DNA of 64,000 bases from Gammaproteobacteria bacterium (GTDB taxonomy: Bacteria > Pseudomonadota > Gammaproteobacteria > Thiohalomonadales > Thiohalomonadaceae), in NCBI GenBank assembly GCA_026196575.1, contig JAPHSX010000001.1, positions 1 to 64,000 on the forward strand, in the 5' to 3' direction. The position numbers were made by a program, and so were the translations under genes. The notes below the pieces were generated by a model. That model was given only the letters and a program-made list of their open reading frames with translations, ran no database searches and was not told where the DNA came from. Every line of letters begins with the position of its first letter. Position 1 is the stretch's first letter. Positions 54,470 through 62,717 of this stretch are shown piece by piece.

Positions 54470-55849
54470 ATGCCATACAACGTAGTAGATGCGCGCATCA
54501 GCCCCATCGGCCACCTGGAGGTGCTCTCGCGCCTGGAGGTAAACAAGCTGCTCGATACCACCCAGGGGGGGCTCTACACCCTGTTTCGCAACTGCGCGCT
54601 GGCGGTGCTCAACAGCGGCAGCACGCTGGACGATGGCAAGGAGCTGCTGGAGCGCTATGCATCGTTCGAGATCCGCGTGGTGCAGCAGGAGCGCGGCATC
54701 AAGCTGGAGCTGAAAGGGGCACCGGCCCACGCCTTCGTCGACGGCATGATGATTCGCGGCATCAACGAGCAGCTCTTCGCGGTGCTGCGCGATGTCATTT
54801 ACGTCAGCGATGAGATCAACACCAACTCCAGTTTCGATCTGACGACCTCGGACGGCATCACCAACGCCGTGTTCCACATCCTGCGCAACGCCGGCATCCT
54901 GCAGGCGCGCAACGAGCCCAACCTGGTGGTCTGCTGGGGCGGCCACTCCATCTCGCGCGAGGAGTATGACTACACCAAGGAGGTGGGTTACCAGATGGGG
55001 CTGCGCGGACTCGACATCTGCACCGGCTGCGGCCCGGGGGCGATGAAGGGGCCGATGAAGGGGGCGACCATCGGTCACGCCAAGCAGCGCATCAGCGACG
55101 GCAAGTATCTGGGGGTGACCGAGCCGGGGATCATCGCCGCCGAATCGCCCAACCCCATCGTCAACGAGCTGGTGATCCTCCCCGATATCGAGAAGCGGCT
55201 GGAGGCCTTTGTGCGCACCGGCCACGGCTTTGTGGTCTTTCCCGGCGGCGCCGGCACCGCCGAGGAGATCCTCTACCTGCTGGGGGTGTTGTTGCACCCG
55301 CAGAACCGCGATATGCCCTTCCCGCTGGTCTTTACCGGCCCGGCCCACACCGCGGCCTACTTCGAGCAGATCGACCAGTTCATCGGCGAGACCATGGGGG
55401 CGGAGGCGCAGCGGCGCTACACCATCATCGTCAACGATCCGCAACGGGTGGCGACGGTGATGCGCCAGGGGATCAACCAGGTGCGCGCCTGGCGCAAGGA
55501 GCACGGCGACGCCTACTACTTCAACTGGAAGCTGAAGATCGACGAGGAGTTTCAGCGTCCCTTCATCCCGACCCACGACAACATGGCCAACCTGCAACTG
55601 CACAAAGAGCAGCCGGTACACCTGCTGGCCGCCAACCTGCGCCGCGCCTTCTCCGGGGTGGTGGCCGGCAACGTCAAGGATGAGGGGATCCGCGCCATCG
55701 AACGGCACGGCCACTTCGAGCTTAACGGCGACGCCACGCTAATGGATACCATGGACGCACTGCTCGCCGCCTTCGTCGAACAGCACCGCATGAAGCTGCC
55801 GGGCAAGGCCTATGTGCCGTGCTATCGCATTAACAAAATCAACGCCTGA
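54470..55849 (+). CDS. ppnN: pyrimidine/purine nucleotide 5'-monophosphate nucleosidase (LOG family)
   Basis: 459 residues from MPYNVVDARISPIGHLEVLS. Splits NMPs into base and ribose-5-phosphate; E. coli PpnN is tuned by (p)ppGpp. LOG-domain motif FVVFPGGAGTAEEILYLLG and the preceding TGCGPGAMKGPMKGA; N- and C-terminal caps as in YgdH. A longer upstream frame overlaps UPF0149 and is not used. Confidence 0.95.
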   Translation: MPYNVVDARISPIGHLEVLSRLEVNKLLDTTQGGLYTLFRNCALAVLNSGSTLDDGKELLERYASFEIRVVQQERGIKLELKGAPAHAFVDGMMIRGINEQLFAVLRDVIYVSDEINTNSSFDLTTSDGITNAVFHILRNAGILQARNEPNLVVCWGGHSISREEYDYTKEVGYQMGLRGLDICTGCGPGAMKGPMKGATIGHAKQRISDGKYLGVTEPGIIAAESPNPIVNELVILPDIEKRLEAFVRTGHGFVVFPGGAGTAEEILYLLGVLLHPQNRDMPFPLVFTGPAHTAAYFEQIDQFIGETMGAEAQRRYTIIVNDPQRVATVMRQGINQVRAWRKEHGDAYYFNWKLKIDEEFQRPFIPTHDNMANLQLHKEQPVHLLAANLRRAFSGVVAGNVKDEGIRAIERHGHFELNGDATLMDTMDALLAAFVEQHRMKLPGKAYVPCYRINKINA

Positions 55850-55871
55850 GTATAACGAAGCCCGCCACGCA

Positions 55872-56633
55872 TCACTGGCGTGACAGCCGCTGATACTGCC
55901 GGTAGAGCAGGAGGGCGCCCCAGCACATCGCCAGCAGCATGGTCAGCTCACCGGCAAGGTCAACCAGCGCGGCGAGGCGGTGATCCTGCTCCAGCATCTT
56001 CATCTGTCCCAGCAGGTTGTACCAGTCGTGCATCCACGGACGCTCCTCGCCGGTGCCGCCACCCAGCAACACCAGCTGGCGGTCGCGGGCATCGTTAATA
56101 TAGGGGGCGATATCCATCATGCTCTGCCCCGTCCACCACAGGCCGATGGAGGCGGCAAAGGGGTCGTGTTGCCGCCACAGGAAGGCGCCCGTCACGAGCA
56201 GCGGCACCACTACCTGCAGCAGGCTGCCGCCAAGGATGGTCATAAATTCCCCGAGCGGGATAAAGAGCACATGGCCCGCCTCGTGAAACACCAGATTGAC
56301 AAGATGCATGAAGGAGGCGCCGATCTCGTTACTCGCCACCTCCATCCAGATAAAGCTCCAGCCCCAGACGACGAAGAGGAGAAAGGTGGCGAGGCGCGAC
56401 CAGAAGTGCAGCGGCACCACCCGCTCCCCGATGTAAAAGAGGGGTGCCGTAAGTTGTGCGTAGAGGGCGCCCGGATTTGGCCTGTCGCTCGCCTCCCCCT
56501 TCGCCGCCTCTGGCGGCCTGAAGCGACGGCGCATCCACTTGGAGAAGACCAGGCCACAACCGGGGCAGATGTCACGCTCCTGCTGTTCGGAAGGGCGGCG
56601 CTGATAGCCACACTTGGGACAGCGGCTATACAT
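55872..56633 (-). CDS. zinc-ribbon membrane protein with HEAGH motif (putative metalloprotease)
   Basis: 253 residues from MYSRCPKCGYQRRPSEQQE. N-terminal zinc ribbon (CPKCG ... CPGCG), a linker, then about five membrane segments. The second starts right after NLVFHEAGHVLFIPLGEFM: HExxH at the membrane edge suggests a site-2-like (M50-type) protease, though the usual later NxxPxxxLDG motif is not evident. Overlaps the murI 3' end by 8 bp. Confidence 0.65.
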   Translation of the reverse strand: MYSRCPKCGYQRRPSEQQERDICPGCGLVFSKWMRRRFRPPEAAKGEASDRPNPGALYAQLTAPLFYIGERVVPLHFWSRLATFLLFVVWGWSFIWMEVASNEIGASFMHLVNLVFHEAGHVLFIPLGEFMTILGGSLLQVVVPLLVTGAFLWRQHDPFAASIGLWWTGQSMMDIAPYINDARDRQLVLLGGGTGEERPWMHDWYNLLGQMKMLEQDHRLAALVDLAGELTMLLAMCWGALLLYRQYQRLSRQ

Positions 56634-57453
56634 CGTCTGCCCCCTCGGGCAGAGGGGCGACGGCAACCACCTCCCCCCAAAGTCGGCCGATCAACGCCTG
56701 CTGAACCGTCTCCTCGCCGCTGCTGAAAAACCGTACCGTGCCGGGGGTAGCACTGCCGTTGAGCAGGCCGTCCGCCTCCAGACGACTCTTCAGATGGCGG
56801 GCGATGGCGCCACCGGTATTGATTACCGTCACCGAGGGGCCGAGCAGCTGTTCGATCAGCGGCTGCAAAAAGGGGTAGTGGGTGCAGCCGAGCACCAGGG
56901 TGTCGGCCTCACGCGCCACGATCGGCGCCAGATAGCCCCGCAGCAGACGCGCCGTCTCCGGGGTGTGCAGGGCGTGGCGCTCCACCTGTTCCACCAGGCC
57001 GGGACAGGGCTGGATCACCACCTCCACCTCGTGGGCGAAGCGCGCCACCAGCTCGCGCATGCGGTTGCTGCGCACCATCCCCTCGGTGGCCAGAATTCCC
57101 ACCACGCGCCGCTTGCTGCTCAGCACCGCCGGTTTCACCCCCGGCTCCATGCCGATCACCGGCAGCGCGAAGCGCTCGCGCAGCGACTCCACTGCCGCCG
57201 CGGTGGCGGTGTTGCAGGCCACCACCAGCGCCTTCGCCCCCATCGCGCTCAACGACTCGGCAATGCGCGTGACCCGCTGCCGCACGAAGGCGGGGCTCTT
57301 GTCACCGTAGGGGAGGTGGGCGCTGTCGGCCACATAGAGCAGCGACTCGGCAGGCAGCAACTGGCGGATCTCGCGCAGCACCGAAAGCCCGCCGATGCCG
57401 GAGTCCATCACGCCGATCGGCGCATCACTGTGCAGGGGTATGTCATCGACCAT
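56626..57453 (-). CDS. murI: glutamate racemase
   Basis: 275 residues from MVDDIPLHSD. Makes D-glutamate for peptidoglycan. GVMDSGIGGLSVLREI, both catalytic cysteines in VVACNTATA and VLGCTHYPF. The open frame extends 16 codons upstream but the MVDD start matches family length. Co-directional with the zinc-ribbon gene. Confidence 0.95.
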   Translation of the reverse strand: MVDDIPLHSDAPIGVMDSGIGGLSVLREIRQLLPAESLLYVADSAHLPYGDKSPAFVRQRVTRIAESLSAMGAKALVVACNTATAAAVESLRERFALPVIGMEPGVKPAVLSSKRRVVGILATEGMVRSNRMRELVARFAHEVEVVIQPCPGLVEQVERHALHTPETARLLRGYLAPIVAREADTLVLGCTHYPFLQPLIEQLLGPSVTVINTGGAIARHLKSRLEADGLLNGSATPGTVRFFSSGEETVQQALIGRLWGEVVAVAPLPEGADDV

Positions 57454-57522
57454 AGGGCGTCCAGTATTGCCGCAAGCGCCCGCCGGTTCAATGGGCCTCA
57501 ACAGGCCTTTAATAGGCTGTTG

Positions 57523-57668
57523 TAACAGGCTGCTGAAATTCGCTCAGGCGAATGCGAGAGAAGGCAAAATCGGGCGAAAAAGCACAGTTTACATCGAGTA
57601 AATGAGCATTTTGAGTCCGCTTTTAACGCCCTATCGTATCGCATGAGTAGAACTTCAACCGCCTGTTA
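57523..57668 (+). mobile_element. 146-bp MITE-like element with terminal inverted repeats
   Basis: Left end TAACAGGCTGCTGAAATT and right end (reverse complement) TAACAGGCGGTTGAAGTT match at 14 of 18 positions. The interior (CGCTCAGGCGAATGCGAGAG ... AATGAGCATTTTGAG) resembles non-coding elements I recall between genes of sulfur bacteria. No transposase. Its right terminus reads TTA at 57666-57668, which is the stop codon of nnrS. Confidence 0.6.
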
Positions 57669-58859
57669 ACCGTAGGTGCCATCGACGCGCGGCTTAACCA
57701 GCATCGGCACATAGATGAAGGCAAAGGGGAGAAAGGCGGCAATCCAGAGCAGTTGCGAGGCAAGGATGAGATCGACGTAGGCCGCCGGGAAGATCATCGG
57801 CAGCACCACCCGCACCACGGCCCCGGCACAGAGCAGGGCGAAGATCGGGATCAGCGCCTTCGGTGGGGCAAAGACGTTGCGCCCGGTGTGGCCCAGCGAG
57901 ACCCGCGCCATCATGCCGAGGGTGAGCATGCCGATACCGCCGTAGCCCAGGGCATGTACCCCGTAGAGCGGCGAGCTGACCCCCAGCGCCCCCAGCGCGG
58001 TGAGCAGGAAACCGGTCACCAGCCAGGCATAGGCGAGGAACAGCACCCACAGCAGCGGCTTGGCCCAGATGCCGTGGGTATACCAGCCCCACAGCCGCAC
58101 GCTGTGAATGGCGAAGAGGGCGAGGGCGGTGAGTGCCAACGGCAACCTTGCCTCGACAAAAACGGCGAAAAGCCAGAGCAGCAACATCAGTACCAGCGAG
58201 CTGTAATCAATCCACTTGAAGTTCCGGATGGTGACCGGATAGCCCACCCCCTTCTCGATAAAGAAGGGGATAACGCGACGCCCCATCAGCAGGATCAGCG
58301 AGACGATAATGTAGAGCCCGGTGTAGAGCCCCCACTGCACCCCGTTCGCCAGCACCCCGAACAGCCCGAGGTAGAAGAAGAGCTGCCCCAACAGCAGCAG
58401 CAGCACCTTGGCGGCGATGCCCAGGTGCTGCCACTGGCGCACCCGGTAGATCGGTTTGAACACCTCCCAGCAGAGCCAGCTGGTAAAGAGCAGATCCAGC
58501 AGCGCCATCGCGCCGAGTGCGCCGGAGAGTGGAACAAAGGGCATCGCCCGCGCCGCCAGCCAGAGCAGCGCCAGCAGCAGCAGCGGCTTGCCGTGCAGCG
58601 TCATCACCCCGGTCCAGTTGCGCACCGCGGTGAGCAGAAAACCGGCGATCACCGCCAGCCCGTAGCCGTAGATCATCTCGTGGGCGTGCCAGCTGATGGC
58701 CGGCAGCGTCGCCGCCGGCAGCGGGGCACCGGAGCGATAGAGCCAGGCCCAGAGTGCCACCGCGATGATGGAGAAGAGCGAACCCAGCAGAAAGAAAGGG
58801 CGAAAGCCCAGATGGTCCAGGGCGTGGCGATAGTGTTGGGGCTGTTCAATCTGCATCAT
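57666..58859 (-). CDS. nnrS: NnrS-family haem/copper membrane protein
   Basis: 397 residues from MMQIEQPQHYRHALDHLGFR, about 12 helices, conserved His in SWHAHEMIYGYG and ALGYGGIGMLTLGMMARVSLGHTGR. NnrS protects metabolism under nitric oxide stress in denitrifiers and is usually NO/FNR-regulated; no clear FNR site was found upstream. The stop codon is contributed by the MITE, so the last residues may differ from relatives. Confidence 0.9.
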   Translation of the reverse strand: MMQIEQPQHYRHALDHLGFRPFFLLGSLFSIIAVALWAWLYRSGAPLPAATLPAISWHAHEMIYGYGLAVIAGFLLTAVRNWTGVMTLHGKPLLLLALLWLAARAMPFVPLSGALGAMALLDLLFTSWLCWEVFKPIYRVRQWQHLGIAAKVLLLLLGQLFFYLGLFGVLANGVQWGLYTGLYIIVSLILLMGRRVIPFFIEKGVGYPVTIRNFKWIDYSSLVLMLLLWLFAVFVEARLPLALTALALFAIHSVRLWGWYTHGIWAKPLLWVLFLAYAWLVTGFLLTALGALGVSSPLYGVHALGYGGIGMLTLGMMARVSLGHTGRNVFAPPKALIPIFALLCAGAVVRVVLPMIFPAAYVDLILASQLLWIAAFLPFAFIYVPMLVKPRVDGTYG

Positions 58860-59372
58860 GGTGGGGCGAGTCTCCAGTCTTTGCGCGCATTCTACCGCAA
58901 TATCGGTTGCCCGGTAGCGCGCGTGGCCCGTATAGATGGGGACGCCGGGGCGACCTGACAACCCCTCGCAGCCGTCCCCTTTATCGTATCAATTGTCCCC
59001 TTGGGCAGCGAAGGCCAAGGGGAGCGCTACAAACAGACAACAAAGTGACGTAATTATTCCCTAGGGTGCCACTGTTTCGTAGGAGCGGCTCTGCCGCGAT
59101 AGAGGTTGAGGGAGCCACCGGCCTATCGCGCCATAGGCGCTCCTACGGATGGCAGGGGATCCGCCATGGTTGGTTAGGCGCGGGCGGCATCGCGCAGGAG
59201 CGGCTTCAGCCGCGATAGTGCGTAGGAGCGGCTCTGCCGCGATAGAGGGCCAATAGTGCCACCCACCCATCGCGCCATAGGCGCTCCTACGGTTTTTACC
59301 GTTGCCCCAATGTGAAGGTGTGATAACTATGTCAGGGGGTGAGTTACAGTTGTTGCGCCGAAAACACTACGA
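58860..59372. other. gene-free stretch filled by REP units
   Basis: No gene seen. 58860-59070 holds only AT/GC-mixed sequence before nnrS; 59079-59290 is a cluster of paired REP palindromes (separate entry); 59291-59372 is unremarkable. Confidence 0.6.
59079..59290. repeat. REP/REPIN cluster, five units
   Basis: Units GTAGGAGCGGCTCTGCCGCGAT at 59079-59100 (+) and 59222-59243 (+), the variant GCAGGAGCGGCTTCAGCCGCGAT at 59194-59216 (+), and inverted ATCGCGCCATAGGCGCTCCTAC at 59125-59146 and 59269-59290 (-). Two head-to-head pairs span 68 and 69 bp, the typical REPIN layout; one unit is single. Each unit is itself palindromic. Such repeats are mobilised in trans by REP-associated tyrosine transposases (RAYT), none of which is in this window. 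Confidence 0.75.
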
Positions 59373-59642
59373 TCAAGACACAACCCCACCTTGATGCTCC
59401 CCGGCCTCTGTCATGGCAACGGGCTCCAGCTGATAGTCAATGGCGATAAGTCTCACGCCGTTGGTGCCCGATTCAAGCAGACGCCGCGCCTCGGTTGCCT
59501 TGAAGAGCTGGCAGGTGTAACCCAGCTCGACAGGAAACCGCTCGCTGATATCATGAATGACATTCTCACCCCAGGGCACATCAACGGTGATGCGGCACCA
59601 GAGCTGCCCATCTCGGTTCACTTCAACCTCATAACGGCTCAT
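59373..59642 (-). CDS. hypothetical protein, MOSC-linked
   Basis: 89 residues, small alpha/beta protein (YEVEVNRDGQLWCRITVDVP; FPVELGYTCQLFKATEARRL). No family recognised. Its start overlaps the stop of the MOSC gene by 4 bp (ATGA), so the two are translated together. Confidence 0.65.
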   Translation of the reverse strand: MSRYEVEVNRDGQLWCRITVDVPWGENVIHDISERFPVELGYTCQLFKATEARRLLESGTNGVRLIAIDYQLEPVAMTEAGEHQGGVVS

Positions 59643-60367
59643 TGTTTTGTTCCCTCGCCACTATCAACGGACGGTGTATGCAAGCGTCGCGACCACGCCT
59701 CAACCTCACCGGTATCCAGACGGCGCTGCGCCAGTTCGCGCCATGAGGTTGGCAGCACCGCCAGTGTGGCAATTTCCGCCAGGGCATGATCATTGAGTGG
59801 CTCAATATAAAGATAATGCAGCAGCTGCGCCAAAGACCAATTCGGGTGGGGCCGCTCGAGCAGGGACAAGGTGTCGCCGGTTGCCACTTTGCCTGTTTCC
59901 AGCACCCGATAATACCAGCCGGTACGGCCGCTCTCCTGAACGCATCGCGCCATCTGCGCGGCACCAAAGCGCAGGTTGAGTTTCCAGCATGGCTGGCGTG
60001 CCTGGCTAACCTGAATAACGGCCTTCCCGAAACGGTAAATATCCCCGACACAGACATTCCGTTCGGTCATCCCCAAGGAAGTAAGGTTCTCGCCAAAGCC
60101 ACCGATGTGAAAGCGTTCCGCGGGGATCTGCGGAAATTCCTGGCGCCACAAGGGATAGTGATCGGCAGGATAGTGGTGGATTGCCTTATCGATACCGCCA
60201 TGATGACGACGATCCCCCTGCTGATCTTCAACAAAGCCGGTAATACCCAGCTCCAGCGACCCGGTAACACGGTGTTTATCAATGGCGCTGGGCTCGCCAT
60301 TGGGGCCAAAGGCCCTGGAGCGTCCCACCAGCAGCTGATTGATAGTGATAGGGGGCAACAAATTCAC
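59639..60367 (-). CDS. MOSC-domain protein (YiiM-like)
   Basis: 242 residues. Beta-strand MOSC domain: HHGGIDKAIHHYPADHYPLW, FGENLTSLGMTERNVCVGD, catalytic-type cysteine in SQARQPCWKLNLRFG. YiiM proteins bind molybdenum cofactor and reduce N-hydroxylated compounds. ATG 60367. A 9-bp-arm palindrome lies 44-67 bp upstream. Confidence 0.9.
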   Translation of the reverse strand: MNLLPPITINQLLVGRSRAFGPNGEPSAIDKHRVTGSLELGITGFVEDQQGDRRHHGGIDKAIHHYPADHYPLWRQEFPQIPAERFHIGGFGENLTSLGMTERNVCVGDIYRFGKAVIQVSQARQPCWKLNLRFGAAQMARCVQESGRTGWYYRVLETGKVATGDTLSLLERPHPNWSLAQLLHYLYIEPLNDHALAEIATLAVLPTSWRELAQRRLDTGEVEAWSRRLHTPSVDSGEGTKQ

Positions 60368-60410
60368 AATCCTCTCTGCGAAATAGCCGCAATAAATGAT
60401 GACTGCATAT

Positions 60411-60434
60411 TATCATGGTCGAAACACGATGATA
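60411..60434. promoter_or_regulatory. palindrome upstream of the MOSC gene
   Basis: TATCATGGT-CGAAAC-ACGATGATA: 9-bp arms with one mismatch, overlapping GATAAT (-10-like, minus strand). Candidate operator for the MOSC gene pair. Confidence 0.35.
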
Positions 60435-60454
60435 GTAAAGATGTGCGGGCACTA

Positions 60455-60799
60455 TCAGAGACGGCTCAGTTTGATGACATGAGTGCATGCATCTACATGC
60501 GGGGGCAGTTCTCGCATTGAGCACGCAACATTAGAATTGACACCGTTTGTTCGGATCAGAGGGAAGCGGATGCTACAAGGCGAGAACTGACCCCGCCTTT
60601 TTTTGCTTAACGCCTTTTTTTGCTTAATGTTATAGCCAAGAAATAAGCCTGCTAAAAATAATGGAAGTACCAATATTAAATAAATATAAATCGTTTTTTC
60701 AGGCTCTGGCGCAAACCCAATGCCCATCGCCATTAATCCAATTGGAATGGAAGATAGGAAGAAAATTGTTAGGCTCAGAAAAATTGCAGTGAAATTCAT
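60455..60799 (-). CDS. small membrane protein in an integron-like cassette, 3' end altered
   Basis: Starts MNFTAIFLSLTIFFLSSIP with two or three hydrophobic segments up to LFLAGLFLGYNI, then KQKKALSKKRR. Beyond that the frame runs through a repeat (60571-60597) and ends in unrelated residues, so the native stop seems lost. The ATG is 6 bp after an attC site. AT-rich, unlike the chromosome around it. No family recognised. Confidence 0.5.
   Translation of the reverse strand: MNFTAIFLSLTIFFLSSIPIGLMAMGIGFAPEPEKTIYIYLILVLPLFLAGLFLGYNIKQKKALSKKRRGQFSPCSIRFPLIRTNGVNSNVACSMRELPPHVDACTHVIKLSRL
60571..60597 (-). repeat. GGGGTCAG-type repeat, inverted partner of 61581-61607
   Basis: Reverse complement reads GGCGGGGTCAGTTCTCGCC then TTGTAGCA, which matches 61581-61607 (ACGGGGTCAGGTCTCGTATT then GTAGCAG). 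The two copies face each other across the cassette region. GCGAGAACTG here also pairs with CAGTTCTCGC at about 60507-60516. Confidence 0.5.
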
Positions 60800-60804
60800 T
60801 TGTA

Positions 60805-60878
60805 GCTCTAACGACAAAGCTGTGCGGCGCAAACGAAGCGCAGCGTAGATTGCGTCCGAACGAGCGCCTTGTTAGGGC
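60805..60878 (-). other. attC recombination site (integron cassette type)
   Basis: 74-bp imperfect palindrome between the two ORFs. On the minus strand it begins GCCCTAAC, whose TAA is the stop codon of the HEPN gene, and ends GTTAGAGC. Inner arms AAGGCGCTCGTTCGGACGC and GCGCCGCACAGCTTTGTC pair with extrahelical bases. The core sites approximate RYYYAAC and GTTRRRY (one mismatch each). No integrase gene is nearby. Confidence 0.7.
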
Positions 60879-61366
60879 GAGATCCCAAACTCTGTGCAAA
60901 TACGATTGTATTCAGCTTCATATACACTGTCAGTAACCCCATGTTTTACGCGAACCAATTTAACTGCTTCGCTTAATTGCCCATCAGTATTTTCAAAAAG
61001 TTTCTGGTCGTTTTGTAGCTCTTTCAACATTTCATCCCTGCCACTTCGAGTCACAAAATTTTCTGCCTTTTCTCTGAAATAGTTATGAGCTAAACAATTT
61101 CTTCTTTTTAAAGCTTGAGCCAAATGTGATTCCAAGTTATGAGGCAATGCTGCTTCAGAGCGCAGATGCTTTATTAATGCTCCAAGCGTTTTCTCAAATC
61201 GACCTGCCATAAACTCATCAATATCTTGACGAGTGTATTCGTCCTTATCTGGCAATCGTAGAATCACGAGCGCATTAGCTATTCCGTGCTCAAGAATTTG
61301 AGCTAGGTACATTGCTAGACCATAGTGCGCATATACATCTCGTGTTTGTTCTTCGCCGTAGTCCAT
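60872..61366 (-). CDS. HEPN-like protein with RX4HXY motif, cassette-encoded
   Basis: 164 helical residues. R89-N-C-L-A-H94-N-Y96 (RRNCLAHNYF) fits the RX4HXY ribonuclease motif of HEPN toxins such as HepT. N-terminal helix YAHYGLAMYLAQILEHGI. No MNT antitoxin is adjacent. The gene fills the space between two attC-type sites, with its stop inside the downstream one, and has AT-rich base use. It could be a stand-alone RNase, a defence factor, or a non-toxic HEPN scaffold. Confidence 0.65.
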   Translation of the reverse strand: MDYGEEQTRDVYAHYGLAMYLAQILEHGIANALVILRLPDKDEYTRQDIDEFMAGRFEKTLGALIKHLRSEAALPHNLESHLAQALKRRNCLAHNYFREKAENFVTRSGRDEMLKELQNDQKLFENTDGQLSEAVKLVRVKHGVTDSVYEAEYNRICTEFGISP

Positions 61367-61374
61367 TTCTATTT

Positions 61375-61400
61375 GCGCCCTAACGCCTAGCTAAGCCGAC
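61375..61400 (-). other. partial attC site upstream of the HEPN gene
   Basis: Minus strand GCGGTCGGCTTAGCTAGGCGTTAGGGCGC: a right-hand attC half (GTTAGGGC core) just before the HEPN ATG. The matching left half is missing; repeat R copy 5 begins 40 bp further. Confidence 0.6.
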
Positions 61401-61440
61401 CGCCGTAGTGGTGCATTCTTTTGTGCTACACAGCACAGGG

Positions 61441-61482
61441 GAAAAGGGGTCAGGTCTTGACATTGCGGTTTTGCTGAATCAA
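61441..61482 (+). repeat. dispersed repeat R, copy 5
   Basis: A-run, GGGGTCAGGTCTTGAC, ATTGCGGTTTTGCTGAATCA. Its right end matches copy 1, 59 kb away, rather than copies 2-4. Confidence 0.7.
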
Positions 61483-62159
61483 GGTTAGCCGCCTTATTTT
61501 CAGTCGCGCCATAAACAGGTGATTGCCATCGTGCCATCGCATCGCGTGGAACCACGCCTGCGAGACAGCTGTTCGCGGCAACGGGGTCAGGTCTCGTATT
61601 GTAGCAGCCCATCCGAAGCTCCTCTTAGACTGCGTATTATGATGCAAGACCTGAGCTCGCTTCTCCTTGGGGAAAGCATCACGCACCCTGTGTTTGGCGG
61701 GTTGGTGTTGGCTATGTTGCGGGGGTGGTTTCACATTCCCTTGAAGCGACACGATGACCCTCCTTGCTTTTTGTATTATGCTTTTTCAGATACTGCCTTA
61801 TCTATCCGGAATTTCCAAGCGTATTTTGGGGCCCTGTGATCAGCGTAAGTCGCCATTTCAAGTCACCCACGATTCATTTGTTTCTGTTGGCATCGCGTCG
61901 CGGTGGAGGCCGCACAACGATAATCCTCACCATATTACGGGGTGCGGGATGTGCCGCCCTGGCCCCTCACTCATTATTGGAGAACACACAGGTGGTTGAC
62001 AGCGCATCGCGGCGGAGCCGCTCCTACCAACCAATGGCCACCCAACCGGCCCGGTTTTGCATCACGGTTTTCATTACCCTGCGCTACCCCCTTGGATGAA
62101 GGGCAGGCGCCGCCGCGATGGTGTAGAATCAGCGCCCCATCTGATTTGAGGAGCTTCCA
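61483..62159. other. gene-free stretch of repeats and degenerate sequence
   Basis: No credible gene; the open frames lack family motifs. 61581-61607 holds a GGGGTCAGGTCTC repeat (inverted partner at 60571-60597), 61711-61735 a TTGCGGGGGTGGTTT string also present (inverted) near 2388, and 62006-62027 a REP unit. Looks like a graveyard of inserted elements before hslV. Confidence 0.5.
62006..62027 (-). repeat. REP-like unit
   Basis: ATCGCGGCGGAGCCGCTCCTAC, the reverse complement of the unit clustered at 59079-59290. Confidence 0.6.
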
Positions 62160-62711
62160 TTGGAACAGTATCGTGGAACCACCATTATTGCCGTGCGCCG
62201 TGACGGTCAGGTTGTGATTGGCGGTGACGGCCAGGTCTCGCTGGGCAATACCATTATGAAGGGCAATGCGCGCAAGGTGCGCCGTCTCTATCACGAGCGG
62301 GTGGTTGCCGGTTTTGCCGGCGGTACGGCCGATGCCTTTACCCTGTTCGAGCGCTTCGAGGCGAAGCTGGAGAAGCACCAGGGCCACCTTACCCGCGCCG
62401 CGGTGGAGATGGCGAAGGATTGGCGCACCGATCGGGTGTTGCGCCGTCTGGAGGCGTTGCTGCTGGTGGCGGACGCCAGCGCGACCCTGATGATCAGCGG
62501 CAACGGCGATGTGATCGAGCCGGAGAATAATCTGATTGCCATCGGTTCGGGCGGCTCCTTTGCCCAGGCGGCGGCGACGGCGCTCTATGAGAATACCGAA
62601 CTGGGCGCGCGCGCGATTGTCGAAAAGAGTCTGAACATTGCCGCCTCTATCTGTATCTACACCAACACCAATCTGACCATTGAAGCGTTGGGCGAAACGA
62701 GCGAGAACTAA
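62160..62711 (+). CDS. hslV: HslV (ClpQ) ATP-dependent protease peptidase subunit
   Basis: 183 residues. Threonine protease: after processing, the active Thr is in [33 protein letters not shown] and [20 protein letters not shown] are family blocks. Starts with TTG behind GAGGAG; no in-frame ATG fits. Forms the proteolytic double ring with HslU; degrades misfolded and regulatory proteins. Confidence 0.96.
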   Translation: MEQYRGTTIIAVRRDGQVVIGGDGQVSLGNTIMKGNARKVRRLYHERVVAGFAGGTADAFTLFERFEAKLEKHQGHLTRAAVEMAKDWRTDRVLRRLEALLLVADASATLMISGNGDVIEPENNLIAIGSGGSFAQAAATALYENTELGARAIVEKSLNIAASICIYTNTNLTIEALGETSEN

Positions 62712-62717
62712 GTCACC

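Noticed and set aside
59079-59290. CRISPR array
   Set aside because: The repeats alternate orientation, are internally palindromic and have irregular spacing without cas genes; they are REP units.
61519-61839. Small ORFs between the cassettes and hslV
   Set aside because: They cross repeats, overlap each other in several frames and show no signal peptide, domain or ribosome-binding site.
62130-62145. Heat-shock (sigma-32) promoter for hslVU
   Set aside because: CCCCATCT resembles the -10 element, but no CTTGAA-type -35 occurs at 13-15 bp; the nearest CTTGGA is about 38 bp away.
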